Of a stretch of DNA of 64,000 nucleotides, positions 51,981-60,327 are shown one piece after another; the stretch's first letter is position 1, and each line of letters begins with the position of its first letter. The stretch lies in IMG/VR virus record IMGVR_UViG_3300009081_000009, positions 62,001 through 126,000 of that record; one strand, 5' to 3'. Origin of the DNA: a virus. The notes beneath the pieces are model-generated. The model was not told the DNA's origin and did not search any database. It was given only the letters and a program-made list of their open reading frames with translations. Made by a program: the position numbers and the translations under genes.

Positions 51981-52009
51981 TTGACATTTGTTTATAAGAT
52001 TCCTATATT
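51981..52009 (+). promoter_or_regulatory. Early-type promoter of the RNA-repair operon
   Basis: TTGACA (51981-51986), 17-base spacer, TATATT (52004-52009). Confidence 0.85.
51990..51996 (-). promoter_or_regulatory. Late-type promoter box of the terminase operon
   Basis: TATAAAC on the minus strand, 35 bases upstream of the RHH-ATPase start. It lies within the spacer of the divergent early promoter. Confidence 0.5.
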
Positions 52010-52089
52010 AAACATGAGAATATCTCAAAAACACGCAATGAACGATGATTTTTGGGTAATATTTGAGGTTTTTTAGGAGAAATGCAGAT

Positions 52090-53316
52090 ATGACTAAAAT
52101 TGACTGGGCAAAATTTACCGATCCGATGGTTGTATCTGGTGTTCGTTTGATGCAGCGTATTATGGAATTGTCATATGAGGCATATATCGTAGGCGGTGCG
52201 GTTCGTGATATTGCAATGGGTGATACTGATGTTCATGATATTGATATTGCTACAAACATGCCAATTGATGAAATCAAGAAGTATTTTAAGACTGTTGAAT
52301 ATGGTGGCGGTGAAAAACACGGTACTGTAATTGTTCATTTTGAAAAGTTTGATTATGAATTGACTCAATTCAGAACAGAATCTGGGTACAGTGATAAGCG
52401 CAGACCCGATCATGTTGAATTTGTTAAATCATTTGAAGAGGACACTAAACGAAGAGATTTTACCATTAACTCAATGGGAATTGATGCGTCTGGTGCATTT
52501 ATTGATTATCATGGTGGTATGCTGGATATTCAGCGTGGTGTATTAAGAACTGTAGGTGATCCTCATGAACGGTTCAGTGAAGATGCTTTGAGAATTTTAC
52601 GTGCAATTAGATTTGCTGCTAGGTTTGGATTTGTCATTGATACTCATACATTATATGCGATCAAAGAATTGGCCTATACAGTGCCTACTACTTCAATTGA
52701 GCGCATTAGAGATGAGTTATTTAAGACTATTGCTTATGGCGGTGTTAAATTCGCATGTGCATTGGAATTATTGCAGATTACTGGATTATGGAGAATCATT
52801 ATTCCAGAATTAGCATTAACTTCTCACAAAATTGAAGCAATTCGTCGTGCTGATACAGATAAACCAGAAGTTAATTTTGCTATCTTGATGAGTGGTATGG
52901 ATTATCAAGGTGTGAGTGATTTGTGCATGAGACTGACGTTTACTATTAAGGAAATGAAAACAGTTGCATTTATCGTAACTAAACTACGATCATATGAGGA
53001 ATTGGATGAAATTCCTAAAGTGGATGCGTTAGCGATTGTGCTTCATGGTGATTTTATGTTGCTTAGAAGTGTATTTATTTCACTTTATGAAAAAGATTTG
53101 GATAATTGTGCTGACATTATCCAAAAAATTTCTAAATTCAAAGAAGTAACAGATCGACAGAAAGTTGTGAACCAAATCATTCAGAGTGCTGGTTTCAGTG
53201 GTGCTCGATTTGGAATGGCTGTTAGTGAAGTTAGTAAATGGTTATTTTCTGAATTCGAGAAAGATTATAGACCTACTGATAGTGAAATTGAACAATTTGT
53301 AAAAGGATTAGTGTAA
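52090..53316 (+). CDS. CCA-adding tRNA nucleotidyltransferase (class II-like)
   Basis: 408 residues from ATG 52090 (GGAG 10 bases upstream; the frame is open from a TTG at 52063). Head domain YIVGGAVRDIAMG and DIDIATNMP with the two catalytic Asp, RRDFTINSMG, and the neck motif ERFSEDALRILRAIRFAARF are diagnostic of the poly(A) polymerase/CCA-adding family. It would add or repair the 3' CCA of tRNAs; none of the phage tRNAs I checked encodes CCA. Early-type promoter; the repair-type fusion gene follows after 1 base. Confidence 0.95.
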   Translation: MTKIDWAKFTDPMVVSGVRLMQRIMELSYEAYIVGGAVRDIAMGDTDVHDIDIATNMPIDEIKKYFKTVEYGGGEKHGTVIVHFEKFDYELTQFRTESGYSDKRRPDHVEFVKSFEEDTKRRDFTINSMGIDASGAFIDYHGGMLDIQRGVLRTVGDPHERFSEDALRILRAIRFAARFGFVIDTHTLYAIKELAYTVPTTSIERIRDELFKTIAYGGVKFACALELLQITGLWRIIIPELALTSHKIEAIRRADTDKPEVNFAILMSGMDYQGVSDLCMRLTFTIKEMKTVAFIVTKLRSYEELDEIPKVDALAIVLHGDFMLLRSVFISLYEKDLDNCADIIQKISKFKEVTDRQKVVNQIIQSAGFSGARFGMAVSEVSKWLFSEFEKDYRPTDSEIEQFVKGLV

Positions 53317-53317
53317 T

Positions 53318-54394
53318 ATGGTGAATTATAAAGAAGATAAAGATTTATTTGATGCGTTAGTTCCTAATGCATCGGCTCCTATCAAAATTGATATTTTTGA
53401 CTTTGATGGTACTATTTTTAATTCACCTGTTCCTAACCGTAAGTTATGGGATAGTAAAACTTATGGACGCTTGATGGAAGATTCTTCTCGTGGTGGATTA
53501 GGATGGTTCCAACATAATGTTACACTATCAAATAAGTATATTCAGGGATCTGATTTCAATTATGATGTCGTAAATGAAGTTAGAAAATCTATGGCTGATC
53601 CTTCTGCTGTAACTGTTATGTTGACTGGTAGAGATACCACGTTTACTTCGCATGTGTTGGAAATCTTGGCTAGAGAATCATTGGTGTTTGATGAGTATGG
53701 ATTTAAGCCAGCTCCAAAAGCAGGTGAGATTCGTACTACTACAATGAACTTCAAGCAGGATTTTATTAATGGATTGATTTCTAAGTATGGTGTGCGTAAA
53801 GTATCTATGTGGGAAGATAGACCAAAGCATGTCACGAAATTCAATGAGTTTCTGACTGCGATTGGTGTGAATAATGGCGTTCATTATATTGAAAAGCCAG
53901 AAGTTCACATGGAACCAGCTCTCGAACAAGAGTTGGTTCGTCATCTGATTGCATCGGCACCAAGTTATGCACCTCATCCACGAACAGAAAGTGTTGAACG
54001 TAAGAGAAAGCCATTATTTTGTGGAGTTTTCTTGTATAACGATTCGCATGATTTGTTAGTGGATGAGTTAGGAACTTATATTCCACATGACTGGAAAATT
54101 TTTGCGCATCATATGACTATATGTTTAGGTATGAGTAAAAATCCAACAACCGAACAGTATATTAATGATCACATCGGAATGGAAAGTAATATGACTGCTG
54201 TTGCCATTGGGATATCTTCTGATGCCATTGCAGTGAAAGTTGAGAGTGATGTACCAACTGATAATAAAGTTGCTCATGTGACTATTGCTACGCCTCCAAA
54301 TGGCAAGCCATATAACAGCAATAAAATTACGGAATGGAAGCCACTTGATACGCCAATAAAACTTTCTGGTCTAATTGACGCATTTTATCCGTAA
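53318..54394 (+). CDS. HAD phosphatase - 2H phosphoesterase fusion (RNA-end processing-like)
   Basis: 358 residues. Residues 20-200 are a HAD phosphatase (DIFDFDGTIFNSP, VMLTGRDT, SMWEDRPKHV), with the layout of polynucleotide 3'-phosphatases. Residues 230-358 carry two HxT motifs (HHMTICLG, AHVTIATPPNGKP) of a 2H phosphoesterase. This resembles the Swiss Army Knife RNA-repair-like family. The pair could remove 2',3'-cyclic phosphate and 3'-phosphate ends left by ribonucleases. Translationally close to the CCA-adding enzyme. Confidence 0.85.
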   Translation: MVNYKEDKDLFDALVPNASAPIKIDIFDFDGTIFNSPVPNRKLWDSKTYGRLMEDSSRGGLGWFQHNVTLSNKYIQGSDFNYDVVNEVRKSMADPSAVTVMLTGRDTTFTSHVLEILARESLVFDEYGFKPAPKAGEIRTTTMNFKQDFINGLISKYGVRKVSMWEDRPKHVTKFNEFLTAIGVNNGVHYIEKPEVHMEPALEQELVRHLIASAPSYAPHPRTESVERKRKPLFCGVFLYNDSHDLLVDELGTYIPHDWKIFAHHMTICLGMSKNPTTEQYINDHIGMESNMTAVAIGISSDAIAVKVESDVPTDNKVAHVTIATPPNGKPYNSNKITEWKPLDTPIKLSGLIDAFYP

Positions 54395-54414
54395 AATAAA
54401 GTATCTTATTATAC

Positions 54415-54837
54415 ATGAAATTAGGTGCTGGTTTTTTAATATTATGTCCTTCAACGTGTAGGATACTGACGGTTTTGCGAAATGATCCAGAACCCACGTG
54501 GTCTATATTGGGTGGTGGTTTGGAGAAATTCGAAACACCAATTCAATGTGCTAAACGCGAATTAAGTGAAGAAGCTGATTTCATAGAGAACAGAGACTAT
54601 GAAATCGTTTCTACACGTCCTATAAACATAGGTAAATACACACATTTCGTATATAGAACCTATCTAGCAGTATCAAAAACTGAAATAATTCCTAAATTAA
54701 ATTATGAACATGCTCAATATAAATGGGTTGATATTGATAATATCCCAGAGCCGAGACATTTCGGTCTTGTTCAATTATTGGAAGATGATAAGTGTATTAA
54801 AAAAATAAAATCAATGTATCAGGACAAAGATGGGTGA
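54415..54837 (+). CDS. Nudix hydrolase
   Basis: 140 residues with Nudix box GGGLEKFETPIQCAKRELSE then EAD. The start has no Shine-Dalgarno sequence and follows TTATTATAC. It may belong to the RNA-repair transcript; removal of 5' caps or hydrolysis of ADP-ribose or dinucleoside polyphosphates are options. Confidence 0.88.
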   Translation: MKLGAGFLILCPSTCRILTVLRNDPEPTWSILGGGLEKFETPIQCAKRELSEEADFIENRDYEIVSTRPINIGKYTHFVYRTYLAVSKTEIIPKLNYEHAQYKWVDIDNIPEPRHFGLVQLLEDDKCIKKIKSMYQDKDG

Positions 54838-55735
54838 GATTATAGTTCTTAAAGATCCTGTTATTAATGATCCATTTTCTAAAATTAATAATTTTACATA
54901 TGAATGGATTAAATGGTTTCCTTATGTAAAAATTGCTCCTGTGAATTATTCATTTTCCAATGATGATGTGATAGTAGTAAATATATGCGATGCACCAGAT
55001 CCATGTGCTCATTATAACATTAATCCGAAATGTAGTAAAATCGGCATTGTTCATAAAATAAATGAACAGAACCTAAAAATAATGAATGTATGTACGTATT
55101 TAATTTATTTAAGTCCGGTGATAGAATCAATTGCTACCATGGCAGGTATTCAGAAACCACATCACACATGTCCTAGATATCCATTATATGATTTTAATGG
55201 AACTGAGGTAACTCCCGTTGATTTCGCATATTTTGGTGGTTGGTTCAATGACACTGAATATGATGAGATTCATGATCATATAGTTAAATTAGATTCAAAG
55301 ATTCCAAAGAAAATTATTTTTAATATAGCATATACATGGGGAAATTCAGATGCTAGATTTAAAAAAATCAAATCTATTCTGGATACCGTAATAACAAAAA
55401 AAGAAATAAATAATAGACATATAATAGCACAAGACACACCAATGTCATTCCCTGTAATGCTATTTAAAACAAGAATTTCAAGTTATGGTGCATTGTATTC
55501 TAATTTACCTTCGATAGAAGAAACCCAAGATTTAATAAGTTCTAAGGATCTTAGCATATTAAATTATTCTATTGGTGAAAGTTCGATGTTGGCTGCTATG
55601 CAATCAAGCCATACTAATATTATATGTGATGATCATATTGATTTCATTTCATATTATAATGAAACACCCAAGTATACATATACAGATTTCGCAAAAGATT
55701 TTACATATATATCTAAAAAATATTTACTCAATTAA
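54830..55735 (+). CDS. Hypothetical protein, possibly glycosyltransferase-like
   Basis: 301 residues, overlapping the Nudix stop by 8 bases. SIGESSMLAAMQSSHTNIIC near residue 251 looks like the donor-side motif of GT-B enzymes (GE...EAM..G.PVI), and YFGGWFNDTEYDEI precedes it. The N-terminal half shows no known motif. Low certainty for function, good certainty for the gene. Confidence 0.6.
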   Translation: MGEIIVLKDPVINDPFSKINNFTYEWIKWFPYVKIAPVNYSFSNDDVIVVNICDAPDPCAHYNINPKCSKIGIVHKINEQNLKIMNVCTYLIYLSPVIESIATMAGIQKPHHTCPRYPLYDFNGTEVTPVDFAYFGGWFNDTEYDEIHDHIVKLDSKIPKKIIFNIAYTWGNSDARFKKIKSILDTVITKKEINNRHIIAQDTPMSFPVMLFKTRISSYGALYSNLPSIEETQDLISSKDLSILNYSIGESSMLAAMQSSHTNIICDDHIDFISYYNETPKYTYTDFAKDFTYISKKYLLN

Positions 55736-55759
55736 TATGTAATTTTGTATATTTGTAGT

Positions 55760-55975
55760 ATGAGTCAAATATGCATACTATTCAGAGGTTCATCTACTTA
55801 CATTAAGCTCAATTTTGAGCATAGTGAAATGGGGAATCAGGTATTTGCTGATTTGCATAATGCTAAATTAAATAAAAAATCTATACTGTTGCTAACAGGA
55901 GCGAATGGATATTCAAGATTCATTGAACCTAGAGCAATAATAGATTGTTATATAACACATAACATTAAGGATTAA
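55760..55975 (+). CDS. Small hypothetical protein, likely leaderless
   Basis: 71 residues from ATG 55760. No ribosome binding site; TATATT ends 6 bases upstream, so the transcript may start at or near ATG. Alpha/beta appearance (SQICILFRGSSTYIKLNFEH; KSILLLTGANGYSRF). Not recognised. Confidence 0.6.
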   Translation: MSQICILFRGSSTYIKLNFEHSEMGNQVFADLHNAKLNKKSILLLTGANGYSRFIEPRAIIDCYITHNIKD

Positions 55976-55977
55976 CC

Positions 55978-56127
55978 ATGAATAAAAATAAAATTATATC
56001 CGTGCTTATTGATATAGCAAAAATTATATCATTTCTGAGTTTGGTAATGACAGTAGTTATAAAAACCCGAATACTACTTGGATTGCCAAATGGTGTCAAG
56101 ACAACGGAGAAGGCAAATGAAAATTAA
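55978..56127 (+). CDS. Small single-TM protein
   Basis: 49 residues; basic N-terminus then a transmembrane segment (IAKIISFLSLVMTVVI) and a polar C-terminus. It starts 2 bases after the previous stop and its end overlaps the next gene. One of two consecutive small membrane proteins. Confidence 0.55.
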   Translation: MNKNKIISVLIDIAKIISFLSLVMTVVIKTRILLGLPNGVKTTEKANEN

Positions 56128-56392
56128 TCATAAAATTGTTACTACAGTTCTTAGATGGACAACATTAACTATTTTTGCTGTTGCGTTGGGATTTAAGTTA
56201 TATAATATATATAAATACGGTGGAACTAAAGCATCCTCACCTGTAAATCCAAACGAAGAAGAACCAACCCCAGACTATCCAGAAAGCGTTCGGGATTATG
56301 ATTATACACAGCCAGCACCTCCAGTAACTGGATATGGTGAGGCTGATGGTGATTGGAATGAAAATAACGCCAGTGCTTCTTATGATAGATAA
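56117..56392 (+). CDS. Small membrane protein with acidic Pro-rich tail
   Basis: 91 residues from ATG 56117, preferred because GGAGAAGG lies just upstream (the frame is open to 56078). One N-terminal transmembrane segment (TLTIFAVALGFKLYNIY), then an acidic Pro/Asn/Tyr-rich tail. Overlaps the preceding small TM gene. A lysis or inner-membrane function is possible but not shown. Confidence 0.65.
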   Translation: MKINHKIVTTVLRWTTLTIFAVALGFKLYNIYKYGGTKASSPVNPNEEEPTPDYPESVRDYDYTQPAPPVTGYGEADGDWNENNASASYDR

Positions 56393-56419
56393 GTTAACAA
56401 TATACTCTAGGAATTATAC

Positions 56420-58060
56420 ATGAAAATGAATGAATGGAATTTTGGTGATTCGTTTCCGTCACTTGAGATAGACACAACATATTGGCAGACCTTAAATGGA
56501 TTTGAGAAATTACAATACTTAAAACGATTAGTATTCCAAGAAAAAGATTTTGGTAATCGAATTAATGTTATTAATTTTATTTTGAGTAACTCAGCTAAAG
56601 TTGGTCGTAGTGTAATAAAAAATCCAGCAGCTAGAGAATACCTTGATATAGTTGAAAATTCTGCCAATTTGATTTCTATATTGGCAGCTACTGGTAATAT
56701 AGTTAAAGCTAAGCAGAATCATAAAACCATCAAGAATAATGAAATCGCTAAAATGATGGGATTTCCTAATGGTACTTTTGTCAACGAAACTAAATTAGAT
56801 ATTACAAGTGCTATGAGTGAGGCATTTGTTGATATTAGTGAATTTAATAAGAAAAAATACTTGTTAACTATTGATAATTTAGTTTCCGATGATGATAAAA
56901 AACAAAATGCATCACAAGCAAATGATGATAAGCAAGTATCTATATATAAAACCGTTAAGATGACAGGTACTATTGAGGGTGATACCAAATGGGGTATGAT
57001 TATCAAATCAAGTACATTAGCGATGGATGAGGAAGATACCACTACTCGAAGTGAGTGTAAATTATATTACGCTACGTCTGGTAGTAAGATGCATTCAGAA
57101 GTTCTTAAAGATAAATTACAGAAAATTTTATATGCATTGTATATTGATAAAGTTGATACATATAAAAACTTTGTAAAGATAAAGGGCACAAAACTTGAAA
57201 TATGCGAACGAAAGGAGATTGATATTGAAATAACGAATATCGATGTACCTCATTTGGTTCGTGGTATGCGAAAGGTTCTTAATGAAGGTTCTAGACGAGC
57301 AGTTACGTTCATCGGAGAACCCGGAACAGGAAAAACAATTTGTGTGCATAAAGTAACTAACGAATTCAGAGATAGATTAGTATTTTGGGTAAGTCCAGAT
57401 TCTATTAATAGCGTTGCTGGTATTCGTAATGTATTCAAAATTTTCAAGATGTTTGAAAATTCAATTATGGTGTTTGATGATTTGGATTCTGGCCCATTTA
57501 CAGGTAAGGATGAAGTCACTGGTGAATTCATTGCATATCTCGATGGCACAAACAATAATGATCTTAAAGGATTTATTATTGGTACTGTAAATGACCCATC
57601 TAAATTGCATGCTTCGTTAATTAATCGACCAGAACGCATTGATGATGTTATCTTGGTTAAGAATCCACAAAGCACTGGGGAAATTGCCACTATTATATTC
57701 TCTAAAGCAGCTATGAAAGGATACTATCCAGAAAGCGAAGCTGATGTATTTAGAGATGAAGATGGATTTGTTGGTACACTTAACTTTGAAATGGATAATG
57801 ATCAATTTATTGAAATTTGTCAGAAAGTACTTAACGCAAAATTCACACAGGCTCAAGTTGCTGGATTGATAAATTACTGCCATGTGTACTCAGAAGATTC
57901 TGTTATAACAATTAAACTTCTCGAAGAAAGTCTAAGTAAGAGAATTGAATCGATTCAGAATGCGAATAAAGTTGCTATTAAGGGTGGTAGACTATCGGAT
58001 TCCGATGCTATGTCCGATGAAGCAATGGCTAATTTGTCCAAGAAGAGTCGTAGCACTTAA
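56420..58060 (+). CDS. AAA+ ATPase
   Basis: 546 residues. The N-terminal 290 residues lack known motifs (a Ser/Asp-rich insert near 160-175). The AAA+ core has Walker A IGEPGTGKTICVH (about 297), Walker B IMVFDDLD (about 351), a sensor-1 GTVND and a RPERID second-region-of-homology motif, closest to FtsH/BCS1-type remodelling ATPases. Such an ATPase may remodel a phage or host complex. AGGA ribosome binding site; a terminator follows. Confidence 0.85.
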   Translation: MKMNEWNFGDSFPSLEIDTTYWQTLNGFEKLQYLKRLVFQEKDFGNRINVINFILSNSAKVGRSVIKNPAAREYLDIVENSANLISILAATGNIVKAKQNHKTIKNNEIAKMMGFPNGTFVNETKLDITSAMSEAFVDISEFNKKKYLLTIDNLVSDDDKKQNASQANDDKQVSIYKTVKMTGTIEGDTKWGMIIKSSTLAMDEEDTTTRSECKLYYATSGSKMHSEVLKDKLQKILYALYIDKVDTYKNFVKIKGTKLEICERKEIDIEITNIDVPHLVRGMRKVLNEGSRRAVTFIGEPGTGKTICVHKVTNEFRDRLVFWVSPDSINSVAGIRNVFKIFKMFENSIMVFDDLDSGPFTGKDEVTGEFIAYLDGTNNNDLKGFIIGTVNDPSKLHASLINRPERIDDVILVKNPQSTGEIATIIFSKAAMKGYYPESEADVFRDEDGFVGTLNFEMDNDQFIEICQKVLNAKFTQAQVAGLINYCHVYSEDSVITIKLLEESLSKRIESIQNANKVAIKGGRLSDSDAMSDEAMANLSKKSRST

Positions 58061-58065
58061 TATTG

Positions 58066-58092
58066 TGACCCGTGAATAACGGGTCATTTCAT
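58066..58092 (+). terminator. Probable Rho-independent terminator
   Basis: TGACCCGT/ACGGGTCA stem (8 bp) with a 5-base loop followed by TTTCATT, a weak U tract. Confidence 0.6.
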
Positions 58093-58093
58093 T

Positions 58094-58438
58094 ATGATAA
58101 AATTAGCGTTACAACACTACTTAGCTGATTTAGGATTGGGTGTATTATTCGATAGAATTTCTAAAAATTTTATTGATACTATGCTCAGTCCAATTATTAT
58201 GCGTAATGGAGATCTGTTATTTACTGTTAGTAGAATATACAATGGTGGTAAGAGTATAAAACGTATTCATTTTACAATAATTGACTTTCCACCTGATATG
58301 AATCCAGAGTTATTTGTTGCTGAGATGTCAAATATTAATGTATTTTCTTATTTTTGTTCTGAATTTTTTATAAAACAACTGATCGAAGGTAAATATGGAT
58401 TTACTTGCGATGTATCTATAGAAGTCGATAACATATGA
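58094..58438 (+). CDS. Small paralogue-family protein, member 1
   Basis: 114 residues. N-terminus MIKLALQHYLADLGLGVLFD is shared with four other small genes in 58.1-61.1 kb; the remainder differs. ATGA overlap with member 2. The shared amphipathic N-terminus may be a membrane or partner-binding helix. Not recognised. Confidence 0.7.
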   Translation: MIKLALQHYLADLGLGVLFDRISKNFIDTMLSPIIMRNGDLLFTVSRIYNGGKSIKRIHFTIIDFPPDMNPELFVAEMSNINVFSYFCSEFFIKQLIEGKYGFTCDVSIEVDNI

Positions 58439-58728
58439 TTAAATTAGCTTTACGTCATTTTTTAACGGATACTGCATTATCTGTATTTTTTGATGCGTTA
58501 CAAACCAATCTCATCACTACTACGCTAACTCCTATAGTTGAGGGAAGAAATGTTAGAGTTGACACACCAAGTTACACACTCGAAATTATGAATGTAGGTG
58601 GTGATACTACCGAATGTATACGATTTGGAAAAATTCTAATTGCTCAAATAATTTATATGGATATGCATTCAATCGTAGATTTTCTCGCTAATAATTACAA
58701 TCTAGAGGCTCATATTTATTTTAAGTAA
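58435..58728 (+). CDS. Small paralogue-family protein, member 2
   Basis: 97 residues beginning MIKLALRHFLTDTALSVFFD, the clearest match to member 1 over the first 30 residues. C-terminal part predicted mixed alpha/beta. Translationally coupled to member 1. Confidence 0.7.
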   Translation: MIKLALRHFLTDTALSVFFDALQTNLITTTLTPIVEGRNVRVDTPSYTLEIMNVGGDTTECIRFGKILIAQIIYMDMHSIVDFLANNYNLEAHIYFK

Positions 58729-58735
58729 AAAATTA

Positions 58736-58764
58736 TTGACAAATTTACTAAAATGATCTATATT
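58736..58764 (+). promoter_or_regulatory. Early-type promoter upstream of the tRNA-Pro pair
   Basis: TTGACA (58736-58741), 17-base spacer, TATATT (58759-58764). Confidence 0.85.
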
Positions 58765-58803
58765 GTTATGTATGAAGCAGATAAACACAAATATCATTAA
58801 CAG

Positions 58804-58857
58804 CATGGATACGGTTCTCGTATCTTCATTTGCTGCGCTTCCACCGAAAGGTGTATA
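58804..58857 (+). CDS. Possible leader peptide before tRNA-Pro genes
   Basis: An open frame of 17 codons (part of a longer frame from 58772) that ends ALPPKGV; the Pro-Pro codons CCA and CCG are read by the TGG anticodon of the two tRNAs downstream. There is a CACC-GAAA-GGTG hairpin but no convincing terminator and no good ribosome binding site, so this is weaker than the other three leaders. Confidence 0.3.
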
Positions 58858-58891
58858 AATTTAATTTCACATATATAGTTTAAAAACGTAC

Positions 58892-58966
58892 CGGAATGTA
58901 GCTCAGTCTGGCTAGAGTGCATGATTTGGGTTCATGAAGTCGTGGGTTCGAATCCCTCCATTCCGA
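58892..58966 (+). tRNA. tRNA-Pro (TGG)
   Basis: Loop TTTGGGT on CATGA/TCATG; acceptor CGGAATG/CATTCCG with C1:G72 and A73 as in bacterial Pro tRNAs. No encoded CCA. Confidence 0.94.
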
Positions 58967-58970
58967 TTAA

Positions 58971-59042
58971 CTGTGTGTAGGCTAGTGGTAAGTCGCTTGA
59001 TTTGGGATCAAGAAATCGCAGGTTCGACCCCTGCCACATAGA
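58971..59042 (+). tRNA. tRNA-Pro (TGG), second copy
   Basis: Loop TTTGGGA on CTTGA/TCAAG; acceptor CTGTGTG/CACATAG; A73. No encoded CCA. Confidence 0.92.
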
Positions 59043-59051
59043 TAAAAAACA

Positions 59052-59079
59052 TTGACTTTTTACTATATTATTCTATATT
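59052..59079 (+). promoter_or_regulatory. Early-type promoter for the HNH gene
   Basis: TTGACT (59052-59057), 16-base spacer, TATATT (59074-59079). Confidence 0.8.
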
Positions 59080-59098
59080 GTAGCAAGGAATAAACATT

Positions 59099-59725
59099 AT
59101 GGCAAAGATTCAAAAGAAAAAGAAAAAAATAAACGTAAATAAGTGTCCTGTTCTTAAATTGAACAAGGGATATATGCCTATTGATGTATGCACATGGGGT
59201 GATGCTATTCGTGACTGGTATACTGGTCGTGCTGAAATAGTACACTCATATGCAGAAGTATACTTACATGGTGGTATGGATGCACTTACAGGAGAACAAT
59301 TTGTTATGAATTGTCCATCTGTTATACGTATGTTGGATTCTGATGTTACTGGATATGGGATGGTTAGTGCTCTTCCATTAACCAGAAAAAATATTCTTGA
59401 TCGAGATAAAGGTAAATGTGCATACTGTGGTTGTGCATTAACTGTTAGCACAATGACAATCGATCACGTATATCCTGAATCTAAAGGTGGACTGTCTGAT
59501 TGGGCAAATCTACGTGCTACATGCCATAAGTGTAATTCCGATAAAGCAGATAAAACATTAAGTGAAATCGGATGGAAACTTCGTAGTCGAGTTGGTATAC
59601 CTACTCTTACTAAAGATGCGCCAAAAAGTATCATCGGTAAAATCGGTGGTAGAATTGGTGATGAATCTTGGAGAAAGTATATATATTGGAGTGTAGAGAC
59701 AACCGAAAAAATTCGAGATGTTTAA
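59099..59725 (+). CDS. HNH endonuclease
   Basis: 208 residues. Lys-rich start, then GYMPIDVCTWGDAIRDWYTG, typical of stand-alone HNH proteins, and the HNH core GKCAYCGCALTVSTMTIDHV followed by NLRATCHKCNSDKADKT with four zinc-binding Cys. Could be a homing-type or host-DNA nuclease. AAGGA ribosome binding site, own early promoter, placed between the tRNA-Pro pair and small paralogues. Confidence 0.93.
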   Translation: MAKIQKKKKKINVNKCPVLKLNKGYMPIDVCTWGDAIRDWYTGRAEIVHSYAEVYLHGGMDALTGEQFVMNCPSVIRMLDSDVTGYGMVSALPLTRKNILDRDKGKCAYCGCALTVSTMTIDHVYPESKGGLSDWANLRATCHKCNSDKADKTLSEIGWKLRSRVGIPTLTKDAPKSIIGKIGGRIGDESWRKYIYWSVETTEKIRDV

Positions 59726-59736
59726 GGAATATAAAT

Positions 59737-59985
59737 ATGTCATTAATGAATGCACAAGAATTTAGAGAATTACAAGAGATGAGTAAGAATATTGCATCTC
59801 TTGCTAAATCAATGGATAAAACCAGAACAAGCAATGAGAAATTGGCGAGTAATACGGATAAAAAAACCATAGAACGCCAAAAACTTGATGCTATGACGGA
59901 ATTATCAAAAGCAATACGAGAAGCGACTGCCAAGATCACATCATCTATTGACGCATTGACTAAAGAAATTAAAAAGAAAGACTGA
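59737..59985 (+). CDS. Small coiled-coil protein
   Basis: 82 residues from ATG 59737 (AAGGAA upstream; the frame is open to 59668). Almost entirely helical and charged (EFRELQEMSKNIASLAKSMD; IREATAKITSSIDALTKEIK). Shares the HNH transcript. Function unknown. Confidence 0.65.
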   Translation: MSLMNAQEFRELQEMSKNIASLAKSMDKTRTSNEKLASNTDKKTIERQKLDAMTELSKAIREATAKITSSIDALTKEIKKKD

Positions 59986-59989
59986 TATA

Positions 59990-60289
59990 ATGTTTAAAAT
60001 ATCATTATATCATAAATTGGGAGAGATTTGTATAGATACTATATTCTATCAGATAAAGAAAAACTTTTCCGCACATAAACCCATGCGGATTGGTAGTAGA
60101 TATGATAGAATAACAATCGTTAGAAGTACTCATACAGGTCTATCTCACATGGAAACTTTCACTAATTGCATAATAACACATGTATATGAAGGGAAGTATG
60201 GGGGTAATCCAGTAACTTTATTTAATTTCAAAACTCCTGATGGTGATATGTTAATGGGATGTGAATTATTTGGTTCGATATTAGAATAA
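59990..60289 (+). CDS. Small paralogue-family protein, member 3
   Basis: 99 residues beginning MFKISLYHKLGEICIDTIFY, a more divergent version of the family N-terminus (members 1, 2, 4, 5), followed by NFSAHKPMRI. A terminator overlaps its end. Confidence 0.65.
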   Translation: MFKISLYHKLGEICIDTIFYQIKKNFSAHKPMRIGSRYDRITIVRSTHTGLSHMETFTNCIITHVYEGKYGGNPVTLFNFKTPDGDMLMGCELFGSILE

Positions 60290-60312
60290 GGACACGTTAA
60301 GTGTCCTTTTTT
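60288..60312 (+). terminator. Rho-independent terminator
   Basis: AAGGACAC/GTGTCCTT stem with 5-base loop and a run of six T. Confidence 0.85.
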
Positions 60313-60327
60313 AGTATATTATGATAG

